In this document: positions 13,001 to 24,900 of the stretch, piece by piece
Position numbering within the stretch: the first letter of the stretch is position 1
Layout: the number at the start of each line of letters is the position of its first letter
Assembly: GCF_019649055.1 (NCBI RefSeq)
Contig: NW_026570437.1
Coordinates: 62,001 to 126,000 of the forward strand
Source: Paramacrobiotus metropolitanus
Lineage: Eukaryota > Tardigrada > Eutardigrada > Parachela > Macrobiotidae
Direction of reading: 5' to 3'
Length of the DNA stretch: 64,000 bases
Notes under the pieces: generated by a model
The model's database searches: none
The model's input: the letters and a program-made list of their open reading frames with translations, nothing else
Told to the model about the DNA's origin: nothing
Position numbers and translations under genes: made by a program

Positions 13001-14610
13001 TAATTGTTCAAATGTTGAAAATGTTTTAAAAAATTTTAAATTATGAAAAAATTAGAAAAACTTTTTTCCTGCTTTTAATTTAAGGTAGGCTTTATTTTCC
13101 GGTTAGGCGGTTACAACGTTTTGCCTGGTGTATAGGAATTTTTGTCGCTTTACGGCAGCATTGACGGGTGACAATATTGCAGGGGAGTATGCCGGTTTCG
13201 ACGAGCAGGCGATGACGTGTGATAACGGCGGGAAGGGCCGCGTCTGCGGCTATTTGAAGCGCACCAACGGCCACCAGCAGCTGGTCATGATCGGCGACGG
13301 CTCCACCGATCTCGAGGCTGCGCCGCCCGCGGTACGCCCACATTTCTGTTATATTTATATGATTTATATTTGAAATAATTATACGAATTCCAACCCTTTA
13401 CACTCTAATCCTGACGATTTTTTTATTTTTCGTATTAATTAAAATATTCGTATTAATTAAAATGAAATAATTATATGATTTTTTGGTTATTCTGTGTAGG
13501 AAAATTCCAGTGGGTTCAAAATAATATTAATACAATAAGAGAAAATATGCATGTAGACTTTTCCTAAGCGGATTTATCATTTTGAATTAATAGCGTGATT
13601 TTACACAGGTTTTACTGGATTTTTTTAAGAAATCATTTTGTACGAAGGTTTGCTTTTATTATTTATCATTTCCGTCAAGGCCTGAATACCGTGCCATTAG
13701 GATAGATACTATGGATTCTTATACAGAAGCGCAAGAAAAAGTAGACTGCAGGATTTGCTAATTTTATGCGGTTGGGCATTATACGCGAGAAGGTTGCATT
13801 TGCTGCCACTCTACTACGATAGTCGACACTAAAGACGAAAAATATCCCGCATTAACATGGCGTTGCCGCAGATTGCAATGATTCCTATAACTCTTGAGTA
13901 ATTTATGCAGAAAACAATTATATGTAGAAAATCCGTATGCATATTTCCAGAGAAAATTAATAGTGCGATTGATTAGTTAAGTATTTAAATTTTTGCAGAT
14001 TATATCACATTGTATGCAGTTTAATTGGTATTTGCATTTATTTAATTGAGATTGAATATTGCAGTAGTTCAGGTTGATTATTGAAATAAATTCAGTCTTC
14101 AGGAATCTATTTATTATTTTTGCTTATAGAGTCTTATTTATAGGATCTATTAGACTTATAGAATCTGTTTATTATTTCGCTGAGAATTTAATTGATTGTA
14201 ATTGAAATTAATCCATAGGAATTTAATTTATTGGCATTTAATTTTTAAATTGATTTGACGGGAATTTAGTTGATTTATTTTTAAATGCGATTCATTTTGG
14301 TGGTTCAGGACGCGTTCATCGGGAAAATTAGAATTTAACTTATTAGAAATTAATTGTATTAAATGTAATTACTTATTAGAATGGAAAATTGGAATTTAAT
14401 TAACTGGATTTTATTTATTTTTAAATTGATTTGACGGGAATTTAATTGATTTATTTGTAAATGCGATATTCTTTGGTTGTTCAGGATGCGTTTATCGGGT
14501 TCGGCGGTGTGGTGGTGCGGGAGCGGGTGCGCCGCGAGGCCAAGTGGTTCGTCAACGGGTTCGGCGAGCTGACGGACGAGCTGCCGCCCGTGGACGGCGA
14601 CGACCTCTGA
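10100..14610 (+). CDS. PSPH: Phosphoserine phosphatase (EC 3.1.3.3)
   Basis: Cytosolic HAD-family enzyme that dephosphorylates O-phosphoserine, the last step of serine synthesis. Exons 10100-10137, 11951-12253, 12623-12768, 13183-13331 and 14485-14610; all junctions agree in phase and give 253 aa, against about 225 in human PSPH. HAD motifs are present: FDVDSTIT (nucleophile Asp), VSGGF (motif II Ser), the Lys in NGGKGRV, and GDGSTDLEA (motif IV). The C-terminal block DAFIGFGG is diagnostic of the eukaryotic enzyme. The start is the first ATG of a short exon coding 12 residues before the conserved region; a second in-frame ATG follows at 10109. Intron 1 (1.8 kb) is AT-rich with a GC-richer patch at 10870-11270. 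A partial copy of the last acceptor lies just upstream at about 14309. Confidence 0.96.
14240..14500 (+). repeat. Tandem duplication of intron end plus exon start in PSPH intron 4
   Basis: The true junction at 14461-14503 (ATGCGATATTC, TTCAGGATGCGTTTATCGGG) is preceded by a diverged copy at 14284-14322 (ATGCGATTC, TTCAGGACGCGTTCATCGGG). The flanking intron (TTTGACGGGAATTTA at about 14255 and 14433) is repeated too, with a period of about 178 bp. The upstream copy soon loses homology to the exon and cannot serve as a full exon. Confidence 0.7.
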
Positions 14611-17600
14611 TTCGTCCATTCCGCCGTGGATTTTCCTCGCAATTTTAATCTACCTCCGCGCGTTTTCCGGTGCCTGTTTCTGCTGCTCATTCCTCTCCTG
14701 CATTTTTGCCTGCGTTTGTTGTTCGTTCGTTCGTTTGTTGTCTGGTTGATTTCGTGTGTGCGTCAGCTGATTTCCCTGTCAAGGTTGGATCGTCGAGAAA
14801 TGGTGGTTAATTAATCTCGTGTTGGGTTGCATGTGTTTTCTTCATTTTCACGCTGGTTTGCTGTGTGTCACTGCCATTCAATTAGATACATATTCTCATT
14901 GGGCATTATTAATTAATTAATTGTGCAATCGTACATATCTCAGTTCAGACGCACGGTCATACTTCCTATTTAATTTTAGTTGCCTGTGTGACATCCTAGA
15001 TTCTCGGTTTCGAATAACCGTATCAAATTGGTAGACAGAGGAAAATTAGCGAGCATAGTCCTGTTTGAAATTTGCTTAAAATTCTTATGACGTCATTGTT
15101 CACACTATCTGAGGTGTTGGTCATTCAATGCTCTTAAAAGATACATCAGCCGATTCAATGACTTTGCAGAGTGAAAGCACCTTTAATCTGATACGCTGCA
15201 GCCCCTGATGCGACAATGATTTTCACGAAATCATATTTAATGAGCATCAACGAAAAGTTCACTCGTACAATATAACAAAACACTTATTTCAGACACTGTA
15301 AGAGCACCATACGTATGCAATAACTGTTCATCCGAAACAGTTTAGGTCTGTTCAAATCTCAAAATCGTTTCAAGTGATCCATGTTTTATCCATGGAAATA
15401 TCAACTTGATTATTATCTGTAGGCAACCGCATTAGGTAGGTTTAACATACAATATAAGTACATTGTTTCATAGCACTGATAGATTTTTTAAATATTAGTT
15501 TCAGAAAAGCTACCTAAAATAATGTATTTAAAGCATCCTAATTACCACTTAACCAGTGCTCGGTACTGGATACAGGTTTTAAGATTTGCATAAAAGTTAT
15601 AGATAACTGCAATAAAATATACAATTATTTTATAATTATTTCACAAAACTGTAACTTGGCTGAGCATGTATATCGTTATGCTATGTACATGTACAAAGGT
15701 CGACAATTTAACAGGAAATTAAATTACGCAAATCCTAATTTTACATCACATTCATTTTAAATCAATTTAAAAAATGTGAACATATAAGAAAAATATACTG
15801 TACAATGAAGAACATTATTCAACAACATCAGATATAAGCAAACAAAATTAAATTGCAAAAATAAATAAAAAGGAGAAAGTTTATTTTAAAAATTTATACC
15901 TTTATTTTATAATATATTTTTTATTTAAAAAAATAATTATTTAAGCTCGCATAATCCACTAGGCGATACAGTACAAATTGGTATAAAAATTACTAATAAA
16001 AACTGGTATCAGAAATTATGCTATTATTGGTATAAAAATTATGTACCCGTAAATTTTAACATATATATATTTTTTTGAAATAATAAAATTTCATTAAACT
16101 AATGCAGTAGGACTAGGCACTAGGCGATAAAGTACAAATTACTATAAAAAATTCGTACTTGTTTATTAGAATTATCTCGATATATATTTTTGTACAAAAT
16201 AAAATTTATTAAGTTTAATAAAATTAAATTTAGAAAATTCAGTAGTGCCTACAGTATCGGTTTGGTCGGGCGCGGAAGCAGCGGATACCACCGCCCAACA
16301 CGGGATATTAGCCCCAATTGGCCGGAGAGCAGCGGGAATAATCGGGAGTATCAGTACGGTATACTGCAGCGGGGCTACAATAAATCAATCAGGGTCGGCG
16401 CGATCACTTGACTGATGATGGGATTTTATTCCCGCGCCGTATCCGCACGTGGGGAGGCTGTTTATGGCCGGGCCCCTTCCCCGCTGCTCCGGGAATAAAC
16501 GCGGCTTTTATCGGGGGTCGAGTGACTGACCTTAATCCACTGACCGGCATATATACACGCGCGTATATATAATATCATTATCCGCTATGGATATCTTCGA
16601 GTTTATATATAGCCGCGACAGTACACGCGCACTTAACACCCGCCAACCGTCGCGTAATAGCCATCCGATACAAGAGTTATGCATCCATATCGCGCACTTT
16701 ATCCCGCCGCTATTCCCGCCGGTCCCTCTCCAAATTCAATCACATGTAGCGTGCCACTTGTCTGTTTAATGCCTTCGCTGGATTTTATTGCTGAATTTAA
16801 ATCCAGGATTTTTTTCCGCGGATTTTGATCATGGAATTTTTCTTAATACGATTAAATACACTTTTCTCAAACGTACAGCACCCGTTTCTACGCCAAGGAT
16901 AATTGTGCTATATGTGAACAAAAAACAGCGCACAAAATTTAAAGAATTAATTTTTATTTGGGAAAATGATCAATGTTTCTCCTAGCAGTTAATGCTGATT
17001 ATTTGTTAATAAAAAACTTAATGTTTGTTTGTTTGTTTAAAACGTTACTGAAGTGGCACGGTAGCATGACGAATTACTCGGAGTTATAGTCGGCCATTCC
17101 ATGTTTAGTAGCGTTTACTTGTAGTTTTTAGTGCTGGCCATTGTAGTGAAGTGGCAGACTCCCTTGATTCCTTGAACACCCAAAAGTGTGCTTATGTGCT
17201 GCAGTTAGTGATGTTCATATACAGTACCATAATTACTTTAAAAACTATTTCTTTTTATAAAAATCATCATTCTACTGACACGTTATTCAGACCTCTGCTG
17301 AGATGATAAACGAATCCAATAAAATCTTCATACACTAAAGGTCCACAAACCTGGATAAAACCAGGAAAATTATGTCAAATTAGTTTAAAAGATTTCATGC
17401 ATAAAAGTTCAAAGTCGACCCACACACAACTTAGTGTATGTAATTAGACTTAATCATTTTATGATAATCCCAATTCTGAAAATTAAAAATTTAATTTATA
17501 TACGCAAAGAAAATTTTATTAGGGATTCTTTTGGGGTGGCTAATTGGTATTGTAATTTGTGCGTCGAGGCGATGAATAGGACTACGGCTTCTGATGGGCA

Positions 17601-19589
17601 ACCAACGTAACGGTAAGTTTTACTTTGAAAAATATAACGAACTCAATCATTCCACCAAGAACATTAATGTGCCAAATCCCACAAAAACAATTGTCAATGA
17701 ATAGATTATACAAAATCCTGAAGATATTTGCAAACTATTTTACATTTTCTACATTTACTGTATACAAAATTCTGAAAATGCATAACATGTTCTCCTTATT
17801 TTCTTTAATGGAGGTCAGTGTACGGACAAGGGGGGTGCAGACAATACAGCCCCATCCCGCAATGACCGGAAGTGATCCCGTTTCCCGTGCGCAATCCGCC
17901 CAATCCAATCAGCATCGATCAGCACACAAATCGGGCCATTGGCGTATATATATGTTGAGTGCACTCCACCGTCCAACAGGTGCGCGGATCCCATCGGAAG
18001 TCAGCCCGACAGGTGCTTGACGAGCAACCGATCGGGTAATTGATGCGCATACACACTACACAAATCAAGTGTCCCCTGGTCAACATATACATCACATATA
18101 TATGCGCCGATCGATACCGGCATTGGCAGCGATATCCGGGATGAAGATGCAGCCTCCTCGTTATCGAGTCCAATCGGTCCTTGATGCGTATATACGCGTC
18201 TTATCGTGGATATCCGCGTATGCAGTCTGTAATCAATTTCCGCTGGTTGCGTTGCCCGCTTAATCGGATCATTCCGGCGTCGAATGCCCTGTCCCACGAA
18301 GGTCCCCCTTTTAACCGGGATAATTCGCTTAAACATCAACATACAAACAGGACATATATACATGTAGCAGCTGCTGCAGCGCGGGAACATAACACAGTTG
18401 ACCTTTATTGTTCGCTGATTGCTGCTGCATTCTCGAGTGCATTTATGGTGTTTAGTGCCCGTAATCCGTTTTACATGCCGGAGTGGGACTGCATTTTAAT
18501 CCGGCCCCCGTTTTCCTGTCGTCTATATATTCCGTAAAAATCAATTTTAAAATTTTCGTATTAAAAGGCGCGAAATAAAATTGAAATATTATTTTTTAAA
18601 TATTTGAAAACGGATTGCATTAAATAATAATATTTACACTATAAGTACATATTATATAGCTACTGCTAAATATAAAGAAATTAATATTAGATATTATATA
18701 TAAAAATATTTAAAAATTTTTATATTATCAAAATTAGATTATATTAATTTTTAGATTAATATATTATCAAAATTGATTTAATTATTAAGTCCTTGTTTTA
18801 TTTTATGATCGTTCTTCAATCTTGATGCCAGGTTTAATTTACTCGTATTATTAAACGATTTTATTTTGCGTAAAAAATCTAGCAGTAGGCAAGAAGGACC
18901 AGAATTAAATTACTAAGTATATTTCGCTTTTAGATTGATTAATATTAATTAAGTGTTGCCGCGTTTGCATGATTTTTATTGAACGGTTTTCCTGTTGTTT
19001 TTTTATTTTTCTTGTCACATCGAAATAACGCTACTCAGTGGAATGAATAATTTAAAATATGCAAATACAAATTATTGCTGACATGGCGCAAGTGATGAGC
19101 CAGCGCGTTAGGCGTTACACACAGACTGCAGCATAGTTGAATATCATTGCGGAGATGGACGAGGACGCATAATCAATATTAACGTGCTGGGCAAACAGTG
19201 CAACAATCGATGTTTGTTCCGGCGCAGCAAGTGCCCTTCCTTTCCATCCCGCGCTAGCTGCATTTACAGTAGAAACGCCGGCGCATTGCCTATAATACCG
19301 TGTACATCCCGCGCCAGTTAATCGAGTACAAAAGTGTCATTAACGTTGATGAGAGTGGTTTGGCCGGGATGATGAGGAAGAGCGCCTGTATATAGGCGCG
19401 TCAAAAGACGCATCACGCCAGACGACAAGTTCGGGATGATGCAACCGGGAAAAAGGGAATTAAAGGGACGAAATTAAATGAGTTGCGCCCGCTGATGAGT
19501 TTAATCACGAAACCGGCATCATTTCCGATCCAGCTGCTCACTTTTCTTGCGCGAAAACGACGCCGGTTCCGCGTCCCCCCGCCCGCGGG

Positions 19590-20010
19590 TGCAAAAAATG
19601 CAAAAAAAACCGAAAGGTCACACATTTCGAGCATCGTGTGTACAGAAGTAAGAAATTCATAAGACAACAAAAAACTTACGAAAGCATAAGAAAACGTGAA
19701 AAAACATAGGAATAACATAAGCCGATGCAAAAAAGCCGAAAGGTCACAGATACCGGTAGATAAACGAGCATCGTTCAAGAATTATGAATTCAAAAGAAAA
19801 CATAACAAGCCATATGAAAAAAACCTAATAATAACATAAGCCAATGCGAAGAAACCGAAAGGTCACCGATGCCGGTAATTCCGCGAACACCGGTCAAACT
19901 GAATTATGAATACATAAGAAAACACAAGAAAACATGAGAAAAAAATAAGAATAACATAAACCAATGCGCAAAAAACCAAAAGGTCACCGATGCCGGTAAA
20001 TCAGCGAATA
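19590..20010. repeat. Tandem array, four units of about 120 bp
   Basis: Each unit carries C(G/A)AAAGGTCA, at 19611, 19737, 19856 and 19977 (spacing 126, 119 and 121 bp). It is followed in the last three by a variant of GATGCCGGTAA, and preceded by A-rich sequence with AACATAA(G/A)CC(A/G)ATGC. Units diverge from first to last. The sequence AAAGGTCACCGATGCCGG recurs in an intron at 25813-25830. Confidence 0.75.
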
Positions 20011-20504
20011 TCATGCCATCCATCAGTTTCGTGTTGCAGCAGCTGCGACATGTCGAACTGGCGCTGCTCGTGGGGATGGAAAAAGTGGAGGGAATTTAAT
20101 TCGCAGCGGGAACACTCGTTGTGTAACGCGGCAGCGCGCCGTCCAGCTGTGCTGCATCGTTTTTCATTTCCACCGGCATTCACTTGGTGCAACGGAACCG
20201 GCTGCAGTGTTTTCTTTACAGTATGCAAACACTGCCGTTTTCTGACAACAGGGATGTTTGAAATGTTAACGGCGTTTGACGAGAGAAATTAGCCCATGTG
20301 AAAACGGCGCTTTTTAATTCCGCTCCTGTATTGGGCCAATCTGATTATACACCGTTAAAATAACTTCCCATTCATCAGTTGGATGCCTAGCGTAATCGTA
20401 CGCACAAGCAACAAATACCCGAGTATAATACAAAGTACAGACGCGCACTCGTACGTCTGCACCGGCCGGTGTCATTCTACAGCCGTACGAGTACACACTG
20501 CACG

Positions 20505-20702
20505 CGCAATCGGCTTTAAAGTTTAAGCGGCTATACGCCGCTTATTAAAACCCGGATATTGCGATCATACTTGCACCGGCAGAGTACAGCGCAGCTGCGC
20601 CATTCTTGCTGTTTGTTAATACTTTTTCTAATTATGGCGTACGTACGTGTGCACACGCAATCGGCTTTAAACAGCTGCGCGCAGTTTAAACCCGGATATT
20701 GC
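20505..20702 (+). repeat. Direct repeat of two blocks
   Basis: CGCAATCGGCTTTAAA at 20505-20520 and AAACCCGGATATTGC at 20548-20562 recur in the same order at 20656-20671 and 20688-20702. The intervening sequence differs. Function unknown. Confidence 0.7.
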
Positions 20703-21827
20703 AGCTAAAGCAGCACCTTGTATGATTAAACCAGGAAGTGCAGTTGTACGTATGTACGTGCGTACAGTTCACAATCCATCAGCGCATGTACGTCATTCCA
20801 CCGGCATCCACATCCGGGTGGCTCTAACCATCAAGGCACTGATGCACTGGGCATCGGGTTTATATTTGCTCTCTCGCGCTGGCAGCCAGCCATTTCCCAG
20901 GCTCACATCCGATCCCGATCTATCTAACTCGCATCCCAGTTAGGCGTACATCCGCTTTGCCCTGCTCCCCGTCCCCTAGCTTGTGGATAAGCGCCGTTAA
21001 GTCATCCATGGCCAGCTGCGAAATCGGCCATTTCTCATCTGGATAGACGGCATCGCCACTAATCGCTGCCCAAGCTGCAACCTATCAATTAAACCCGGCA
21101 CTGCTCGCATATATACGATTATTCCTATCAGTCTGATAACACGCTATCCCGCACGCTGGCCACTGACCGCTGCTGTACAGTGTACACCGCCCGCTTGGTT
21201 GCATTTCTTCACTTTGACATTCAGAGCACTGGACAGACAATCACACACTCATCCTCCTGCTCATCCTCATCGCGTCGCGCACTGATTCCCGCTTAGCTTC
21301 CCCCACTTGCCAGCTGTCCCGCTTCCGCGTCGCGCGTCGTCCTTATCCATCGTTTGGGGAAGTTTGTCAGCTCCGCGCGATGAGTGGATGGTGTATTTGT
21401 GTTTTTTTTCTCCAGCATCATCTTGACGGTGAATCCGCGGATGAGGATTGATAGGGCATGTAATCCATGATCTAACAACAACGCCGGCTCGGAGGCTACT
21501 TGGATCGATACACATATATATGCGGCGCTGCCACATAATTCGCACGGCCCTGGCTAATATGATTGCCAGATCATTACGCGTCGGGCCAGATGACATTGTG
21601 GATAATTAATTTGTCCGTGCCGCGGTCTCCCGTGTTGGTTTAGCATTGCGCCGACGACGGATGCGTCATTGCGGCGATTCAGCCGCGGCCACGCGGAATC
21701 CTAATACAATATTATCACGCCTGAATGCGCCGTGATAATTAATCTTTGACGCGCTGCGGTTTCCACAGACAATCAATCTAACTGCATTCTCTCTTCGTGT
21801 TCACTATATCTTCCGGCAATCAACGCC

Positions 21828-21837
21828 AATAATAATA

Positions 21838-21868
<31 letters not shown>

Positions 21869-21869
21869 T
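21828..21869. repeat. AAT microsatellite
   Basis: About 14 AAT units with one interruption, immediately upstream of the leucine-rich-repeat gene. Confidence 0.9.
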
Positions 21870-21996
21870 TCTGTCTGGAGACCAAACGCTACTTGCAACG
21901 TTGCCCTTTTTTACTACTTCAAGTGATCTCTTCTTCGGAAAATAATTATCCCGGTTAATCAGCATCGATTGGATGTGCATAGTGTGCGTGTGAGCC

Positions 21997-24900
21997 ATGT
22001 GGATGCAGCCGGTGTGGGCGCTGCAGGTGCAGTTGACCTTTGTCACGCTGTGCGTGCTGCTGGTACTGTCCACGCAGCTGCAGCCGGGCAAGTGCCAGAA
22101 CCGGCGCCAGTTGACCTGTCCGCGGCAACTGCTCAACACGCCCTGCACGTGTCGCCGTCTGCTGGACGATGCTGCCGAGGGACTGGAGGTGGTCTGCGAG
22201 AACGCCGATGTCGACCAGATCGGTGTCCTGCTGCATAAGATCCCCAAGGAAACCCCTATCAAGTAAGTCACCTATCTTACGCTCTGTACGTACACGCTCT
22301 CATTACAAAATTTTTTCAAAGAGTTGCTGAAGAAATATCACGCCAACTAAATATTCTTAATGCAGACCCGAAAAATAAGAAATTAGCCAGTCAGTCCACG
22401 GTTCAAAAATTTAAATAAAATTAGTAAAGAGTGCGGAACAGGTATTCACAAGATTTTACTAGAAAAGCAAGGTGGTTGACCAATATAAGTTAAAAAGAAA
22501 CATCTACTTTTTTATGATTAGTTCGTTTAGTTTTATATTTGCACTGAATGAAAATCGTTCCCACAATATCTGAATTATGGGAAAAAAGCCTCGTTGCGCA
22601 TTTTTTTAGCCATTTCTTTGCACATTAATTATTCATTCTACACATTTACACTTAGCGATGTTTTAACATTATGCACAGTACTTTCCCACGGTCTGTAATT
22701 TATGGGAAAACTACGCGCTAGGCATTCGTTTAGCCAATGCTTTGCGATGTATATTTCTAATAGAATTAAAACAATTTTTCGTGTTACTGTCAACGTCCCC
22801 CAATTTCTTTGAAAAATATTACATGGGAATGTGGAGCAATTGAGCAATATCAGACAGGAGATGCTCGTTAACTGGGAAATTACGCCGCACGCAGGGAAAA
22901 TATATCACCGGCTGAATCACTCTGTACGGTGGATCATTCGGCTTGTTCGGGAGCCGTTAGAACAGTGTACGGAAAACGCAGCATCTTAGCACGGAACAAC
23001 AAATCAAAATGTCCGGCTGCGGCATAGAGAGAAGATACAATGTGTGTCAGTCAAACATCTGCTCCATTCTTCCTTTGGGCCACACAGTGCAGCTACGCAT
23101 GAGTGGCCGCGTATACAGACGCGGCGTGCAGTTTAAAGGTGGAGGAGTTGTTATTTTTTCCTAATATGTTCCATGCCATCGCACAAACCCAATTACCACC
23201 AATTGAGCGTTGGTCTGTGTGAACGGCGTGCATCTGTATAGACACACATATTATACATACGGCGCATCTCAAGAAACAAATCATTGACAGCAAACTGCGC
23301 CCCATCGCAAGCACCACTCCACGCTGCACTAAGCGGCCACTGATGAGAATTAATTGCCGGCTGTTTGTTTAAACAAACCGCCGATTGCCCGCCGCTTAAC
23401 CCGCCGCGTAATCGTGGCTGACGTCAGCACAACCGGCGCAAGTGGGTACTTGTGAATTTCGTAGATTTCTTAGGTTTCTTAGATTTCTTAGACGTTGTGC
23501 TGGTGGTTGTTTCGGGGTCAACAAAAGACGAATTACCGGGTGTACCAGGCTGGGAAGGGGCGCGGGATGATGAATTATTGATTGGGGAACATGTTGGGCG
23601 CGCAGCCAGTGCCGGACATGTGTAAAGCAATATGGCAGTGCGTGTGTACATGCGCAGTAAGATGAGCAGGACAGGATAGAGGGAGACAGTAGGAACAAGC
23701 AGCCAACATCCCTGACAGGCATCCGCGTGTATTAGCCTACATTTGCACTGCCTGGACTGTCACTCCCGCGGAATACACGATCTGTATGCATGGGAAATTC
23801 CTCCCGCTGCACATGTATCAGCGCTCGTCATAACCTTGTTTTAACGAAAAATAAATATTATGCACCACGATTGTGTACATATGTATAAAGACGCAGATGT
23901 TATTGCTAGTAATAATTTCCTTGAAACAATACTTTTAATTTTTAACGTTTAATAAAATGTGTAAGCAATTTTTTGGAAAAAAATCGGAAAAAATTCTGTA
24001 TAATGATAATTATTTTTGTAATTATTGTTAATCCTATTTGTTTCATAATTCATTGGAACGAACTTACCTTTATTTTAACTGCAACTTGTTCCGCAGGTTA
24101 CTCCAGAAATTCCCGTTGGAAATTAATTGTTATTATGAACACAATTTCGATTACTGATTATTTTCAGAAATGAAAACACTTTTATTATTGAAACATTTTC
24201 TAAAGATTTGAGTAAAAATTCTTATTAAAAAAAAATGAGGAAAAAATATGCAATAATCCAAAATTTACTTAATAGGATCATGGCTGTATACAAATTTTAC
24301 CGGTGGGCTGTACAGGTACATGCGCCTGCGCGGCAACCAAATGGTGCAGATCCCCCGGCTGCGCTTCGAGCACCTGCACATCCAGCATCTGTTCATCACG
24401 CGCTGCAACGTGCAGATGATCGACGACATGGCCTTCTTCAACCTGGAGAGCCACCTGCACAGTCTGGACCTCTCCGGCAACCTGCTCACCGCCGTCCCCA
24501 CCGAGGCCCTCCGCCGGCTGCACGCCCTGCGCGTCCTCCACCTGGCCCACAACCTCCTCACCGGCCTGCACGTTAGCGGCTTCGCCGGCCTCGGCCAACT
24601 CCACACCTTGACCCTGGACCACAACGATATCGACCAGGTCCGAGATGATTTTATTATCATTAATAAATTATTAAACTAAACTAAAAAATAATTTGAAAAT
24701 TTTTCTAATTATTATAAAACATTTCTAGTAATTTTTAATATCATTACTAATATTTCTTTTTTTTATTGTTATTATTGACTATTTTATTTGGCAATATTTG
24801 TGGAATTGGAAAAGTGTTACATGACGCTCTTCGTGGCTTCAGACATATTTTATGCTCTTGACGATCAGTTAAAAGTAGCGCCTCGCTCTTCGCGCTCGGT

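Larger units (their letters stand above)
14611..21996. other. 7.4-kb intergenic region without recognisable gene
   Basis: No open frame here reads like protein on either strand. 14.6-16.2 kb is very AT-rich. 16.25-16.8 kb and 17.8-18.5 kb are GC-richer islands, including a near-palindrome around 16549-16570. A ~120-bp tandem array lies at 19.59-20.01 kb, a direct repeat at 20.5-20.7 kb and an AAT microsatellite at 21.83 kb. The last 1.8 kb is GC-richer and may hold regulatory sequence for the leucine-rich-repeat gene. Confidence 0.5.

Noticed and set aside
17919-18537. Open frames on both strands with many Cys and Arg
   Set aside because: Overlapping frames on both strands, no splice context and no recognisable domain; composition is that of noncoding DNA.
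19590-20010. CRISPR-like array
   Set aside because: Units are ~120-bp diverged tandem repeats in an animal genome, without short repeats and unique spacers.
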